Part shown: piece by piece, positions 9,811 through 16,732 of the stretch
How the letters are laid out: every line of letters begins with the position of its first letter
Numbering within the stretch: position 1 is the stretch's first letter
Source of the DNA: Halovivax limisalsi
GTDB taxonomy: Archaea > Halobacteriota > Halobacteria > Halobacteriales > Natrialbaceae
Direction of reading: 5' to 3'
NCBI RefSeq assembly: GCF_023093535.1
Contig: NZ_CP095757.1
Span: 1,984,001 to 2,048,000, forward strand
DNA: 64,000 nucleotides
Notes under the pieces: generated by a model
Told to the model about the DNA's origin: nothing
Seen by the model: only the letters and a program-made list of their open reading frames with translations
Databases searched by the model: none
Position numbers and translations under genes: made by a program

Positions 9811-9943
9811 CGTTTCCCTACGGCCCGCCACCGTCAGGTGGTTGTGACCCGTTGGCACGGGGGGATGTCGTTTCCCCGTCGCGGTCGGGGCGGGCCGTTC
9901 GAAGTCGGTAGGCCAATATGGGTACGGTCGAAAGGTGGACCGA

Positions 9944-10771
9944 ATGCTGGAGCTGGAGCACGGCTTTCGCATCGTCGACGTGACCGCCCGGTTGACCCCG
10001 GAGGACGGTCCCTGGCAACGCGATCGGGGGCGGCCCATCTCGCCGGAGCGACTGGAGCGCGAGATGCACCAGGCCGGCATCGTCCGGGCCATCGTCAGTC
10101 CCATCCCCCGACCCGACGCCAGTTACGTCCAGGCGAACAACGGGGTCGCCCGCCTGAGCGTCGACCGGCCGTTCGTCGCGTTCGCGCGCATCAACGGCCC
10201 CCGACCGCCCGGACAGGGCGCGACGAACCGCTTGCGCTCGGCGTTCGCGACGCGTCGGGAGGCCCACACCTCCCCCGCCGACGTCGAGCAGTACGCCTAC
10301 GACGACCGGTTTCACGGGTTCGTCATCGACCCGGGCGTCGACGGCCTCCCCGACGACGCCGTCCTCGATCAGCTCGAGGCCGTGGACCTGCCGGTCTGTC
10401 TGACCGTGAGTCGCGCGGCGCCGCCGGAGACGCTCGCGGAGGTCTTCTTCGAGCGGTCGTTCCCGATCGTCGTGAGTCACTTCGGCGACGACCGTCTCGA
10501 TCGCGCCTCGATGGCTCGGTCGATCGACCTGCTCGAGCGCTACGACAACTGCCACCTTGATACGAGCTTCATCTCCTATCGCGAACTGCTCGAGCGCGCC
10601 CTCCTCGAACACCCGGACCGCGTCTGCTTCGGCAGCGCGGCCCCCGCCGTCCACCCGAACGTCTCGGTAATGGAGGTGCTGACGCTCGACGTCTCCGAGG
10701 ACCTCCTGCGGCGGGCGTTCTCGAAGAACGCGAGCCGACTCGTCGAGACCGTCGCCCCCGACCCGTCCTGA
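9944..10771 (+). CDS. Amidohydrolase-like TIM-barrel protein
   Basis: 275 residues from ATG 9944; a GTG three codons earlier is the alternative start. AAGGTGG a few bases upstream resembles a Shine-Dalgarno site. The order of segments (VDVTARLTP, MHQAGIVRAIVSPIP, VARLSVDRPFVAFARING, FHGFVIDPGVDGLPDD, FPIVVSHFGDDRLD, NCHLDTSFISYRELLERALLEHPDRVCFGSAAP, AFSKNASRLV) follows the amidohydrolase-2 pattern ending with the 'seed nucleus' helix. The usual N-terminal HxH metal pair is absent (VDVTARL), so it may be non-catalytic or use a partial site. Substrate unknown. Confidence 0.75.
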   Translation: MLELEHGFRIVDVTARLTPEDGPWQRDRGRPISPERLEREMHQAGIVRAIVSPIPRPDASYVQANNGVARLSVDRPFVAFARINGPRPPGQGATNRLRSAFATRREAHTSPADVEQYAYDDRFHGFVIDPGVDGLPDDAVLDQLEAVDLPVCLTVSRAAPPETLAEVFFERSFPIVVSHFGDDRLDRASMARSIDLLERYDNCHLDTSFISYRELLERALLEHPDRVCFGSAAPAVHPNVSVMEVLTLDVSEDLLRRAFSKNASRLVETVAPDPS

Positions 10772-10925
10772 CCGGCCACGTCGTCCCGGACCGATCTACC
10801 GCGTTGGCGCTCGCTCCGACGATTCGGGACCGACGTTCTGCCGTCGAGAAACCCGACGTTCAGCGGTTCGAGGATCCGACCGTCTGCCGGTCGACGGCGA
10901 CAGGCTCACCTGTGGATGCAGGCAG

Positions 10926-10931
10926 TATTAA
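10926..10931 (+). promoter_or_regulatory. TATA-like element of the enoyl-CoA hydratase gene
   Basis: TATTAA centred about 28 bases before ATG 10957, which places transcription start within a few bases of the start codon. It favours ATG 10957 over the longer open frame that begins at 10804. Confidence 0.55.
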
Positions 10932-10956
10932 GTCGTCTCGCTCTGAGAAAATTACT

Positions 10957-11736
10957 ATGCGTTCAGTCGGGAGCGGTCTGGCGGCGATCGATCGTGACGG
11001 CCCCCGGGCGGACGTCCGCCTCACTCGCCCGCGCAAGCGAAACGCGCTCACCGTCGACCTCGTGAAGGATCTGACCGAAGCGTTCCGTCGCGTCGGCGCC
11101 GACGAGAAGATCCGCGCCATCACCCTCCTCGGCGAGGGGCCGGCGTTCTCGGCCGGCGTCGACCTCGAGGAGGTCAGGGCCGCCTCGAACGTCTCGACGT
11201 TCGCGGACGAGGTGTTCCCCCAGTTGTTGCGGACGATCGAGGGCGTTCGACAGCCGGTGATCGCCGGCATCGAGGGAGCGGCGCCCGGAACGGCGTTCGA
11301 ACTCACGCTGGCGTGTGACCTGCGCGTCCTGGGTGCGGACGCGGCCTACGGACTCGTCGAGACGAACCTCGGGATCTTCCCGCAAGGCGGCGGCACCCAG
11401 CGATTACCCCGCCTCATCGGTCGGTCGAAGGCGACCGAACTGGTCCTCACCGGCGAGTATATCGCCCCGGAGGAGGCCGAGACGATCGGGCTCGTCCACC
11501 ACGTCGTCCCGACCGACCAGGTCGAGGATCGGGCGACGGCCGTCGCGGACGACCTCACGTCGAAGGCACCCCGCGCCCTCCACCACGCCAAGCGCGCGTT
11601 GCACGCCGCCAGCGATACCCCCCTCGAACAGGGACTCGCGTACGAACGGGCCCTCGGGCGGGAACTGCAGGAGTCGGCGGCGTTCCGCGAGGGCATCGAA
11701 GCGCAACTCGACGAACGCGACGGCGACGAGGAGTAA
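10957..11736 (+). CDS. Enoyl-CoA hydratase/isomerase family protein
   Basis: 259 residues of the crotonase fold; members hydrate trans-2-enoyl-CoA or catalyse related reactions. The oxyanion-hole segment GEGPAFSAGVDLEEV (60-73) and the second loop IEGAAPGTAFELTLACDLRV are in place. Both positions of the classical hydratase glutamates are filled (E115 in AFELTL, E135 in LVETNLGI), followed by FPQGGGTQRLPRLIG. The usual triple glycine before the first glutamate is replaced by PGTAF. The C-terminal helix carries KAPRALHHAKRAL. Likely partner of the neighbouring beta-oxidation enzymes. Confidence 0.92.
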   Translation: MRSVGSGLAAIDRDGPRADVRLTRPRKRNALTVDLVKDLTEAFRRVGADEKIRAITLLGEGPAFSAGVDLEEVRAASNVSTFADEVFPQLLRTIEGVRQPVIAGIEGAAPGTAFELTLACDLRVLGADAAYGLVETNLGIFPQGGGTQRLPRLIGRSKATELVLTGEYIAPEEAETIGLVHHVVPTDQVEDRATAVADDLTSKAPRALHHAKRALHAASDTPLEQGLAYERALGRELQESAAFREGIEAQLDERDGDEE

Positions 11737-11772
11737 TCGAATGCCCGCCCGCGCGTCGATTTCACCCCGCTC

Positions 11773-12813
11773 TCAGGCCGCAGTTTCGTCGTCGGTCGCC
11801 GAAGCGTCGAGCGAGTCGGTGGAGTCTCGCCCGGCTCCGTCGCGAGGCGGGTCGGCTTCGGCATCCGTCCCGTCCGTTCCCTCCGCCTCGTCCGCGTCCC
11901 CCGACCCGGCGGCTTCTGCTGCGTCCCGCCGATCGTAGATCTGCACGGCACGGTCGTGTCGGCTCGATACGCCGCGGGGATTTCGCCGGGGCGTTCGGTC
12001 GGCGTATCGTGCGCGAAACCCGTGGGAGAGCCCGGTCATCGAGTTGACGACGACGTCGGTTCCGTTTCGAAGCCAGGCCGTCGGCGCCACTGCTCCGCGG
12101 ACCATCCCGCGGGCGTCGTCGAAGCCGTCCGCGAGGGCGCTCCCGACCGTCCGGGCGAACACCGTCGGGCGCGGGCCGTAGTTCTTCGCGAGCCGATAGC
12201 CCAGCGCCCAGTATCGTTCGCCCCAGGTCGGGTCGCCGTTCGAGCGCTCGCCGTCGAGTGAGACGGCCATGTCCGGACTCCAGGTCACCGTATAGGCGTT
12301 GGCGGCGAGGCGGTGGGCGCAGTCGCTGGCGCTTTCGGTCTCAAGGGCCTCGTCGAATCCGTCCAGGCGATCGAGGACGGCCCCGTCGAAGGCGACGTTC
12401 CCGCTCGTAAACGGCGTCACCGTCCGCTTCGCGATGTGGATCGATTCGGGCGCCGACCCCGTCCCATCGCGTTTGACCGGTCCGGTAATGACGTCCGTCT
12501 CCGCCTGGAGTGCGGTCTCGATGGCGTCGTACCAGCCCGATTGGACCGCGTACTCGGGGTGGACGAACGCGATCGCCTCGCCGGTTGCAACCTCGATACC
12601 GGCGTTGCGAGCGACGCTCCGACTCCGCTCGGAGATCTCGACGAGCACGTCGACGTCCGCACGTTCGCGGACGATTCCCGTCGTCCCGTCCGTCGACGGG
12701 CCGTTGACGACGATGCATTCGCTCCCGGTCGGTACCTCCTCGCGCAACTCGTCGAGACACGAGACGAGCGACGGGCGGTCGTTCAGCGCCGTCACCACCA
12801 CCGAGAGCTCCAT
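11773..12813 (-). CDS. Family 2 (GT-A fold) glycosyltransferase-like protein
   Basis: 346 residues. The N-terminal 200 residues follow GT2: MELSVVVTALNDRPSL, ECIVVNGPSTDGTTGIV, SVARNAGIEVATGEAIAFVHPEYAV and a later FTSGNVAFDGAVLDRLDGFDE block. Where most GT2 enzymes have a DxD metal motif, this one reads HPEY, so nucleotide-sugar binding may differ or be lost. The C-terminal 60 residues are a low-complexity acidic tail (GDADEAEGTDGTDAEAD). Likely cytosolic, possibly at the membrane for S-layer or archaellin glycosylation. It is 36 bases from the convergent hydratase gene. Sugar and acceptor unknown. Confidence 0.85.
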   Translation of the reverse strand: MELSVVVTALNDRPSLVSCLDELREEVPTGSECIVVNGPSTDGTTGIVRERADVDVLVEISERSRSVARNAGIEVATGEAIAFVHPEYAVQSGWYDAIETALQAETDVITGPVKRDGTGSAPESIHIAKRTVTPFTSGNVAFDGAVLDRLDGFDEALETESASDCAHRLAANAYTVTWSPDMAVSLDGERSNGDPTWGERYWALGYRLAKNYGPRPTVFARTVGSALADGFDDARGMVRGAVAPTAWLRNGTDVVVNSMTGLSHGFRARYADRTPRRNPRGVSSRHDRAVQIYDRRDAAEAAGSGDADEAEGTDGTDAEADPPRDGAGRDSTDSLDASATDDETAA

Positions 12814-12934
12814 ACGGGCCCCTATCTGGACGTGGCCGTATAAATTCGCCGTCCGTAGCCGGTCGCTCCCGGGTGCGAGCCACCGCTCCCGCGTCGATCG
12901 ACGCGGATGGGCGGCTCCACAGTGTTGCGCTCGG

Positions 12935-13651
12935 CTAGTCGATCCTGGTCGTCCAGAAGGAGACCGAGGCCAGTCTGTTCACGCCCGGGAGCGCGTCGAA
13001 GACGTCGCCGATTCGCCGAAGCGGCGAGGCCAGGGCGTTCGGGGTGATCCGGTAGAGGCCGTACGGCAGGACGAAGTCGTGCTGTGAGTCGACGATCGAC
13101 AGGTCGTGCGTCTCGGCGAGGGCCTCGACCTCGCGCTTGGAATACAGCCGCGACCCCATCGGGAGCGCCCAGTTGTAGATGCTCCGCGTCGAGTAGCGGT
13201 TGAAGGTATCGAAGACGATTCGCTCCCGAGAGACGCGACGCATCTCCCCGAGGAACGCCTGTGGATCGTCTGCCAGGTGGAAAAACCGCATCGCGAGGAC
13301 GGCGTCGAAGTGGTCGTCGGGGAAGGGCAGGCGCGCCGCGTCGCCACGGATGAACTCGAGGGTCTCGTCGACGCCGGCCTCGTGGGCCTTCTGGCGGCCC
13401 TGCTGGAGCATCGCCGCCGAGATGTCGAGCCCGACGACGTCGGCACCCTGGTCGGCCAGCATCGTCGTGAACCGGCCGGTCCCGCAGGCGATCTCCAGGA
13501 CGGTCTTGTCTTCGAGCGGCGCGAGCGCCTCGAGGACGGCTTGCTTCTCCCGCCGGTCGATCAGCCGACCGCCCCGGGAGAAGCGCTTGTCGTCGTACTC
13601 GGCGGCGATCTCGTCGGCCTGGTACCACTCCTGTCCTTTCACGCTACTCAC
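12935..13651 (-). CDS. Class I SAM-dependent methyltransferase
   Basis: 238 residues from GTG 13651 (GTG 13642 is a close alternative). Motif I reads VLEIACGTGRF, followed by VVGLDISAAML, FIRGDAARLPFPDDHFDAVLAMRFFHL and a post-motif segment FLGEMRRVSRERIVFDTFNRYS, the order of UbiE/Methyltransf_11 enzymes acting on small molecules or lipids. The open frame continues upstream to 13816, but that part is non-acidic and a TATA-like TTTTAT about 25 bases upstream of 13651 supports the shorter protein. Acceptor unknown; divergent from a winged-helix regulator gene. Confidence 0.88.
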   Translation of the reverse strand: MSSVKGQEWYQADEIAAEYDDKRFSRGGRLIDRREKQAVLEALAPLEDKTVLEIACGTGRFTTMLADQGADVVGLDISAAMLQQGRQKAHEAGVDETLEFIRGDAARLPFPDDHFDAVLAMRFFHLADDPQAFLGEMRRVSRERIVFDTFNRYSTRSIYNWALPMGSRLYSKREVEALAETHDLSIVDSQHDFVLPYGLYRITPNALASPLRRIGDVFDALPGVNRLASVSFWTTRID

Positions 13652-13811
13652 TGGTAGACTCTCCGGGGGATAAAACAATACTGGACTCGAACCGCCCGCG
13701 ACCGCTTCGGTGCTCGCCCGACCGGCGAGCCGGTTCGCCGGACGCGCTCGGTCGCCAGTACGCGGGTGATCGTCGAATCGGTTCGACCGCTCCACACGGG
13801 TACCTGCGGAC

Positions 13812-13825
13812 GGCATATGTATGCC
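13812..13825. promoter_or_regulatory. Perfect inverted repeat in divergent promoter region, candidate operator
   Basis: GGCATA-TG-TATGCC is a perfect 6-base inverted repeat with a 2-base spacer. It lies between the divergent methyltransferase and winged-helix regulator genes, about 50 bases upstream of the regulator TATA element (GTATATAG near 13862). The position fits an operator for the regulator itself, but nothing beyond symmetry and position supports this. Confidence 0.4.
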
Positions 13826-13905
13826 ATTATATACCTATTATTAAACCCAGAATATGAATCTGTATATAGCGAACGTTTACCACTCACCCCGCGCGGCCTT
13901 TTCGT

Positions 13906-14187
13906 ATGAGCACGAGCTTGTCAGAGGACGGCAGTGTCGAACACAATCCCCCGACGACCGACGACGAGTACCGCGACCGTCTGCGCGAGATGCCCCCGAG
14001 CGCGAAACTGGTGGCGAAGGTACTCGAAACCGATTCACCGCTCTCGCAGGGCCAGCTGGTCGAGGAATCGCTCCTGCCCGATCGGACGGTCCGCTACGCC
14101 CTCAATCGCCTCGAAGAAGTCGACCTGGTCGAGTCCCGCTACAGTTTCCAGGATGCCCGCAAACAGGTATACTCGCTGACCCGGTAG
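13906..14187 (+). CDS. Small winged-helix transcriptional regulator (MarR/ArsR-like)
   Basis: 93 residues. After a 25-residue acidic tail comes one winged-helix domain: LREMPPSAKLVAKVLETDSP (helix 1), LSQGQLVEESLLPDRTVRYALNRLEEVDLV (helices 2-3, the TVRYALNRLEE recognition helix) and ESRYSFQDARKQVYSLT (wing). This is the compact haloarchaeal MarR-family type. There is no ligand domain, so it may be a constitutive or redox-independent DNA-binding protein. A TATA element GTATATAG about 45 bases upstream leaves a short leader. Target genes unknown; the divergent methyltransferase is an obvious candidate. Confidence 0.85.
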   Translation: MSTSLSEDGSVEHNPPTTDDEYRDRLREMPPSAKLVAKVLETDSPLSQGQLVEESLLPDRTVRYALNRLEEVDLVESRYSFQDARKQVYSLTR

Positions 14188-14296
14188 GTCGCTCGGCGAC
14201 GTTTCGTCGACCCGACCCCCATCGCCATCCACCCGCTCACCTTTCCTCGCTCGACGAACACCGTCAGGAACCGGTTCGGCTGCACCGTTCGGTGAT

Positions 14297-14314
14297 TCTC
14301 TCTCTCTCTCTCTC
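14297..14314. repeat. (TC)9 dinucleotide microsatellite
   Basis: Nine uninterrupted TC units in the gap between the regulator and the MBL hydrolase gene, ending at CGAG. Such runs are uncommon in haloarchaeal DNA and prone to length change by slippage. Confidence 0.9.
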
Positions 14315-14382
14315 GAGTCGGACCACGAGACAGCACCGCGCTGAACCGCTACCCACTTGCGGCTGGGCGGACGGCCTCCGCT

Positions 14383-15177
14383 ATGGAGCGAAGCAGGCAC
14401 CCGGTTCCTGTCGACGGGCGGGTCCCGAGCGGACGGACGAACGCCTATCTGCTCGGTCGCGACCCCGCGCTGCTCGTTGATCCGGCGGCCCCCGACCCGG
14501 CGCTCGAACGCGCGATTGCGGATCGGGGGACCGAACACCTCGTGGTGACGCACGGCCACCGGGACCACGTCGGCGCCGTCGACCGTCTCGTCGACGAGTT
14601 CGACCTCACCTGCTGGGCGCTTGAGGGGCACGCGGATCGATTCGAACGGACGACGGGCGTCGAACCCGACGAACCGTTCGCCGACGGCGACCGAATTCCC
14701 CTCGGTGACGACTCGGTCAGGCTGTACGCCCTTCCCGGCCACGCACCGGATCACGTCGGCCTCGGTCTGGGTGCGGAGGGACCGATCTGCTGTGGCGACT
14801 GTGCCGTCGCCGAGGGGAGCGTCGCCGTTGCCGGTCCGGAAGCGGACATGGGTGCCTACCTCGCATCGCTTCGCCGGCTCGCCGCGCTGGATCCGCCCGC
14901 GCTCTACCCCGGTCACGGCCCGGTGATCGACGACCCCACCCGGACGATCGAGCGCCTGCTGTCACATCGACTCGAGCGCGAAGACCGCGTGCGCGCGGCG
15001 GTGGAATCGGGCCATCGGCGGTTGGCCGACATCGTCGAGGCGAGCTACGAGAAAGACCTCTCGGGTGTCGAGGAACTGGCCCGGGAGACTGTCGGAGCCC
15101 ACCTGCGAAAACTCGACGCCGACGGCGTCCTCGCGTGGGACGGCCAGCGCGCTCGGCCGGTCGACGACTCGCCGTAG
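14383..15177 (+). CDS. MBL-fold metallohydrolase with C-terminal winged-helix-like domain
   Basis: 264 residues. The zinc-binding motif HGHRDH is at 57-62, with further metal-site candidates at LPGHAPDHVG (about 122-131), CCGDCAVAEG and LYPGHGPVI. The C-terminal part (about 190-260: HRLEREDRVRAAVESG through VGAHLRKLDADGVL) matches the small helical/winged domain of LACTB2-like hydrolases and glyoxalase-II relatives. Probably a cytosolic thioester or phosphodiester hydrolase; the substrate is not visible. The next gene starts 51 bases downstream, so co-transcription is plausible. Confidence 0.88.
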   Translation: MERSRHPVPVDGRVPSGRTNAYLLGRDPALLVDPAAPDPALERAIADRGTEHLVVTHGHRDHVGAVDRLVDEFDLTCWALEGHADRFERTTGVEPDEPFADGDRIPLGDDSVRLYALPGHAPDHVGLGLGAEGPICCGDCAVAEGSVAVAGPEADMGAYLASLRRLAALDPPALYPGHGPVIDDPTRTIERLLSHRLEREDRVRAAVESGHRRLADIVEASYEKDLSGVEELARETVGAHLRKLDADGVLAWDGQRARPVDDSP

Positions 15178-15228
15178 GTCAGTACCGACACCGCGATCCT
15201 TTTCCGGGTACCGACCGGAATCGTACGC

Positions 15229-16086
15229 GTGACGACGCTCGAGGCGGAACTCGAACAGGCACGCTCGCTCTCGGTCGCGGAGCTGGCGGACGCGATCGAG
15301 TCGATCGGGTTCGAGTGTACCCACTGCGGCGCGTGCTGTCGGGCCGATCCAGGAGTCGAGGCGTGCGGGACGGGAACGCGGGGTTCGGGGGCTTGTGAGA
15401 CGGAAACGCATGACGCAGAGGCGTGCGAAACCGGAGCGACCGACGACGAATCGTGCGATACCGAGACCGACGACGAATCGCGCGCGAGTAGCCCGGAGAT
15501 CACCGAAGCGGACCCGTCGGAGACGATCGACTCCGACGATGCCGGTGGCTCCCCGCACACGGCGACGATCTTTCCCGACGAGGTCCGAACCCTGCGGGAC
15601 GCCGACGATAGTTCGACCGAGTGGCGCGACGTCGCCCGACCGATGCCGTACGGCCTCTCCGAGCGCGATGACGGCACGACCGTCGGCGAGACGTTCGAGT
15701 GGGCGTTACAGACCGACGGCTGCGGCGACTGTACCTTCTACGACGATGCGGCCGACGGCGGCGGCTGTCGGGTCCACGACGACCGCCCGCTGATCTGTCG
15801 AACCTACCCGTTCAGCGTCGCGCTCGGCGGGACGAGCCAGCCGATGGGCGACCCCGTCGATCGCGAGGGACTCGTCCGCGCCCACGAGTGCGAGGGACTG
15901 GGTCGATCGATCGACCGCGAGGAGGCGCGCTCGCTCGCCCGCGCGCTGAAAGAACGTGCCGTTCGCGAACTCGAAGAGGCGATCGCCCTGACGGAGGGGT
16001 ACGACCCCGCCGACGCGACCGATCGGGTGGTCGTCGTCGACTCCGAGGAGGCCAAACACCCCGACGGGACGCCGATCGAGGACTGA
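15229..16086 (+). CDS. YkgJ-family cysteine-cluster protein with a cysteine-periodic insert
   Basis: 285 residues from a GTG start. The family signature, a CxxCGxCC cluster (C30, C33, C36, C37), is followed much later by CGDCTFYDD, GGCRVHDDRPLICRTYPF, the second half of the putative zinc or Fe-S binding site (UPF0153/YkgJ). Between them residues 41-110 form an acidic, low-complexity insert in which cysteines occur at 46, 56, 66 and 76, an exact ten-residue period. The C-terminal 70 residues are helical and acidic. The biochemical role of the family is not established. It follows the MBL gene closely. Confidence 0.85.
   Translation: MTTLEAELEQARSLSVAELADAIESIGFECTHCGACCRADPGVEACGTGTRGSGACETETHDAEACETGATDDESCDTETDDESRASSPEITEADPSETIDSDDAGGSPHTATIFPDEVRTLRDADDSSTEWRDVARPMPYGLSERDDGTTVGETFEWALQTDGCGDCTFYDDAADGGGCRVHDDRPLICRTYPFSVALGGTSQPMGDPVDREGLVRAHECEGLGRSIDREEARSLARALKERAVRELEEAIALTEGYDPADATDRVVVVDSEEAKHPDGTPIED
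15358..15477 (+). repeat. Four degenerate 30-base in-frame tandem repeats inside the YkgJ-family gene
   Basis: The DNA encodes four ten-residue units resembling EACETETDD-x, each with one cysteine (residues 46, 56, 66, 76). The units have diverged (CGTGT, CETET, CETGA, CDTET) but keep the period exactly, as expected from past in-frame tandem duplication. Confidence 0.75.
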
Positions 16087-16164
16087 GCCGGGACCAGGCG
16101 ACGCCGCGGGCGGCCCGCTCCTGGTCCGAAAAAGTCGACCGGCGCCGTCGCGTGGGCGACCGAT

Positions 16165-16572
16165 CTAGAACGTCTCTTCGATGATCTCGCCGACGGCGAA
16201 GTTCGACTTGACCTCGCTGACCTCGATCTTCACGCGCTCGCCGACCTCGGCGCCGGGAACGATGATGACGTAGCCGCGCTCGACGCGGGCGATCCCGTCA
16301 CCTTGCTTGCCGATATCTTCGATCTCGACGTAGCGGGTTTCACCGACGTCGACGGGGGGCTGCGGTTCGTTCGGACGGGACCGCGAGACGTCGGTCGAGC
16401 CCTCGGACCCGCCGTCGGCGCTCGAGCGCTCGATGAGTGCGACGCGATAGACGGTGCCCGGATCGACGTCGCCGGTTTCGACTTCGTGTTTCGGTACCTC
16501 GAGTACGTACCGGTCTTCCTCTTCGGATACGTCCGTACTGAACAGACACAGCAACTTATCAGAGATCTCCAT
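16165..16572 (-). CDS. TRAM-domain protein
   Basis: 135 residues from ATG 16572. The C-terminal 60 residues (ETRYVEIEDIGKQGDGIARV, GYVIIVPGAEVGERVKIEV, VKSNFAVGEIIEE) are a clear TRAM domain, a beta-barrel RNA-binding fold. The N-terminal half (FSTDVSEEEDRYVLEVPKHE, GDVDPGTVYRVALIE) looks like a small beta-rich halophile-specific extension, joined by an acidic linker. Short archaeal TRAM proteins are thought to act as RNA chaperones (TRAM0076 in methanogens is a studied example). The gene is monocistronic; the upstream radical SAM gene lies in the other orientation of reading order, 161 bases away. Confidence 0.9.
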   Translation of the reverse strand: MEISDKLLCLFSTDVSEEEDRYVLEVPKHEVETGDVDPGTVYRVALIERSSADGGSEGSTDVSRSRPNEPQPPVDVGETRYVEIEDIGKQGDGIARVERGYVIIVPGAEVGERVKIEVSEVKSNFAVGEIIEETF

Positions 16573-16732
16573 AGCCAGATCCTCACCTGCATCAACAGGT
16601 CCATTACTTATAGAACTACCGACGGATCTGACGGGCGCGACCGGGCCAGTCCGACGTTCTCGTGGCGATCGGCCGTTTCCTGTCCGGCGTCTGGCCCACT
16701 CCGGAAGCGGCCGCAATCCTGGAGCGGGATCC

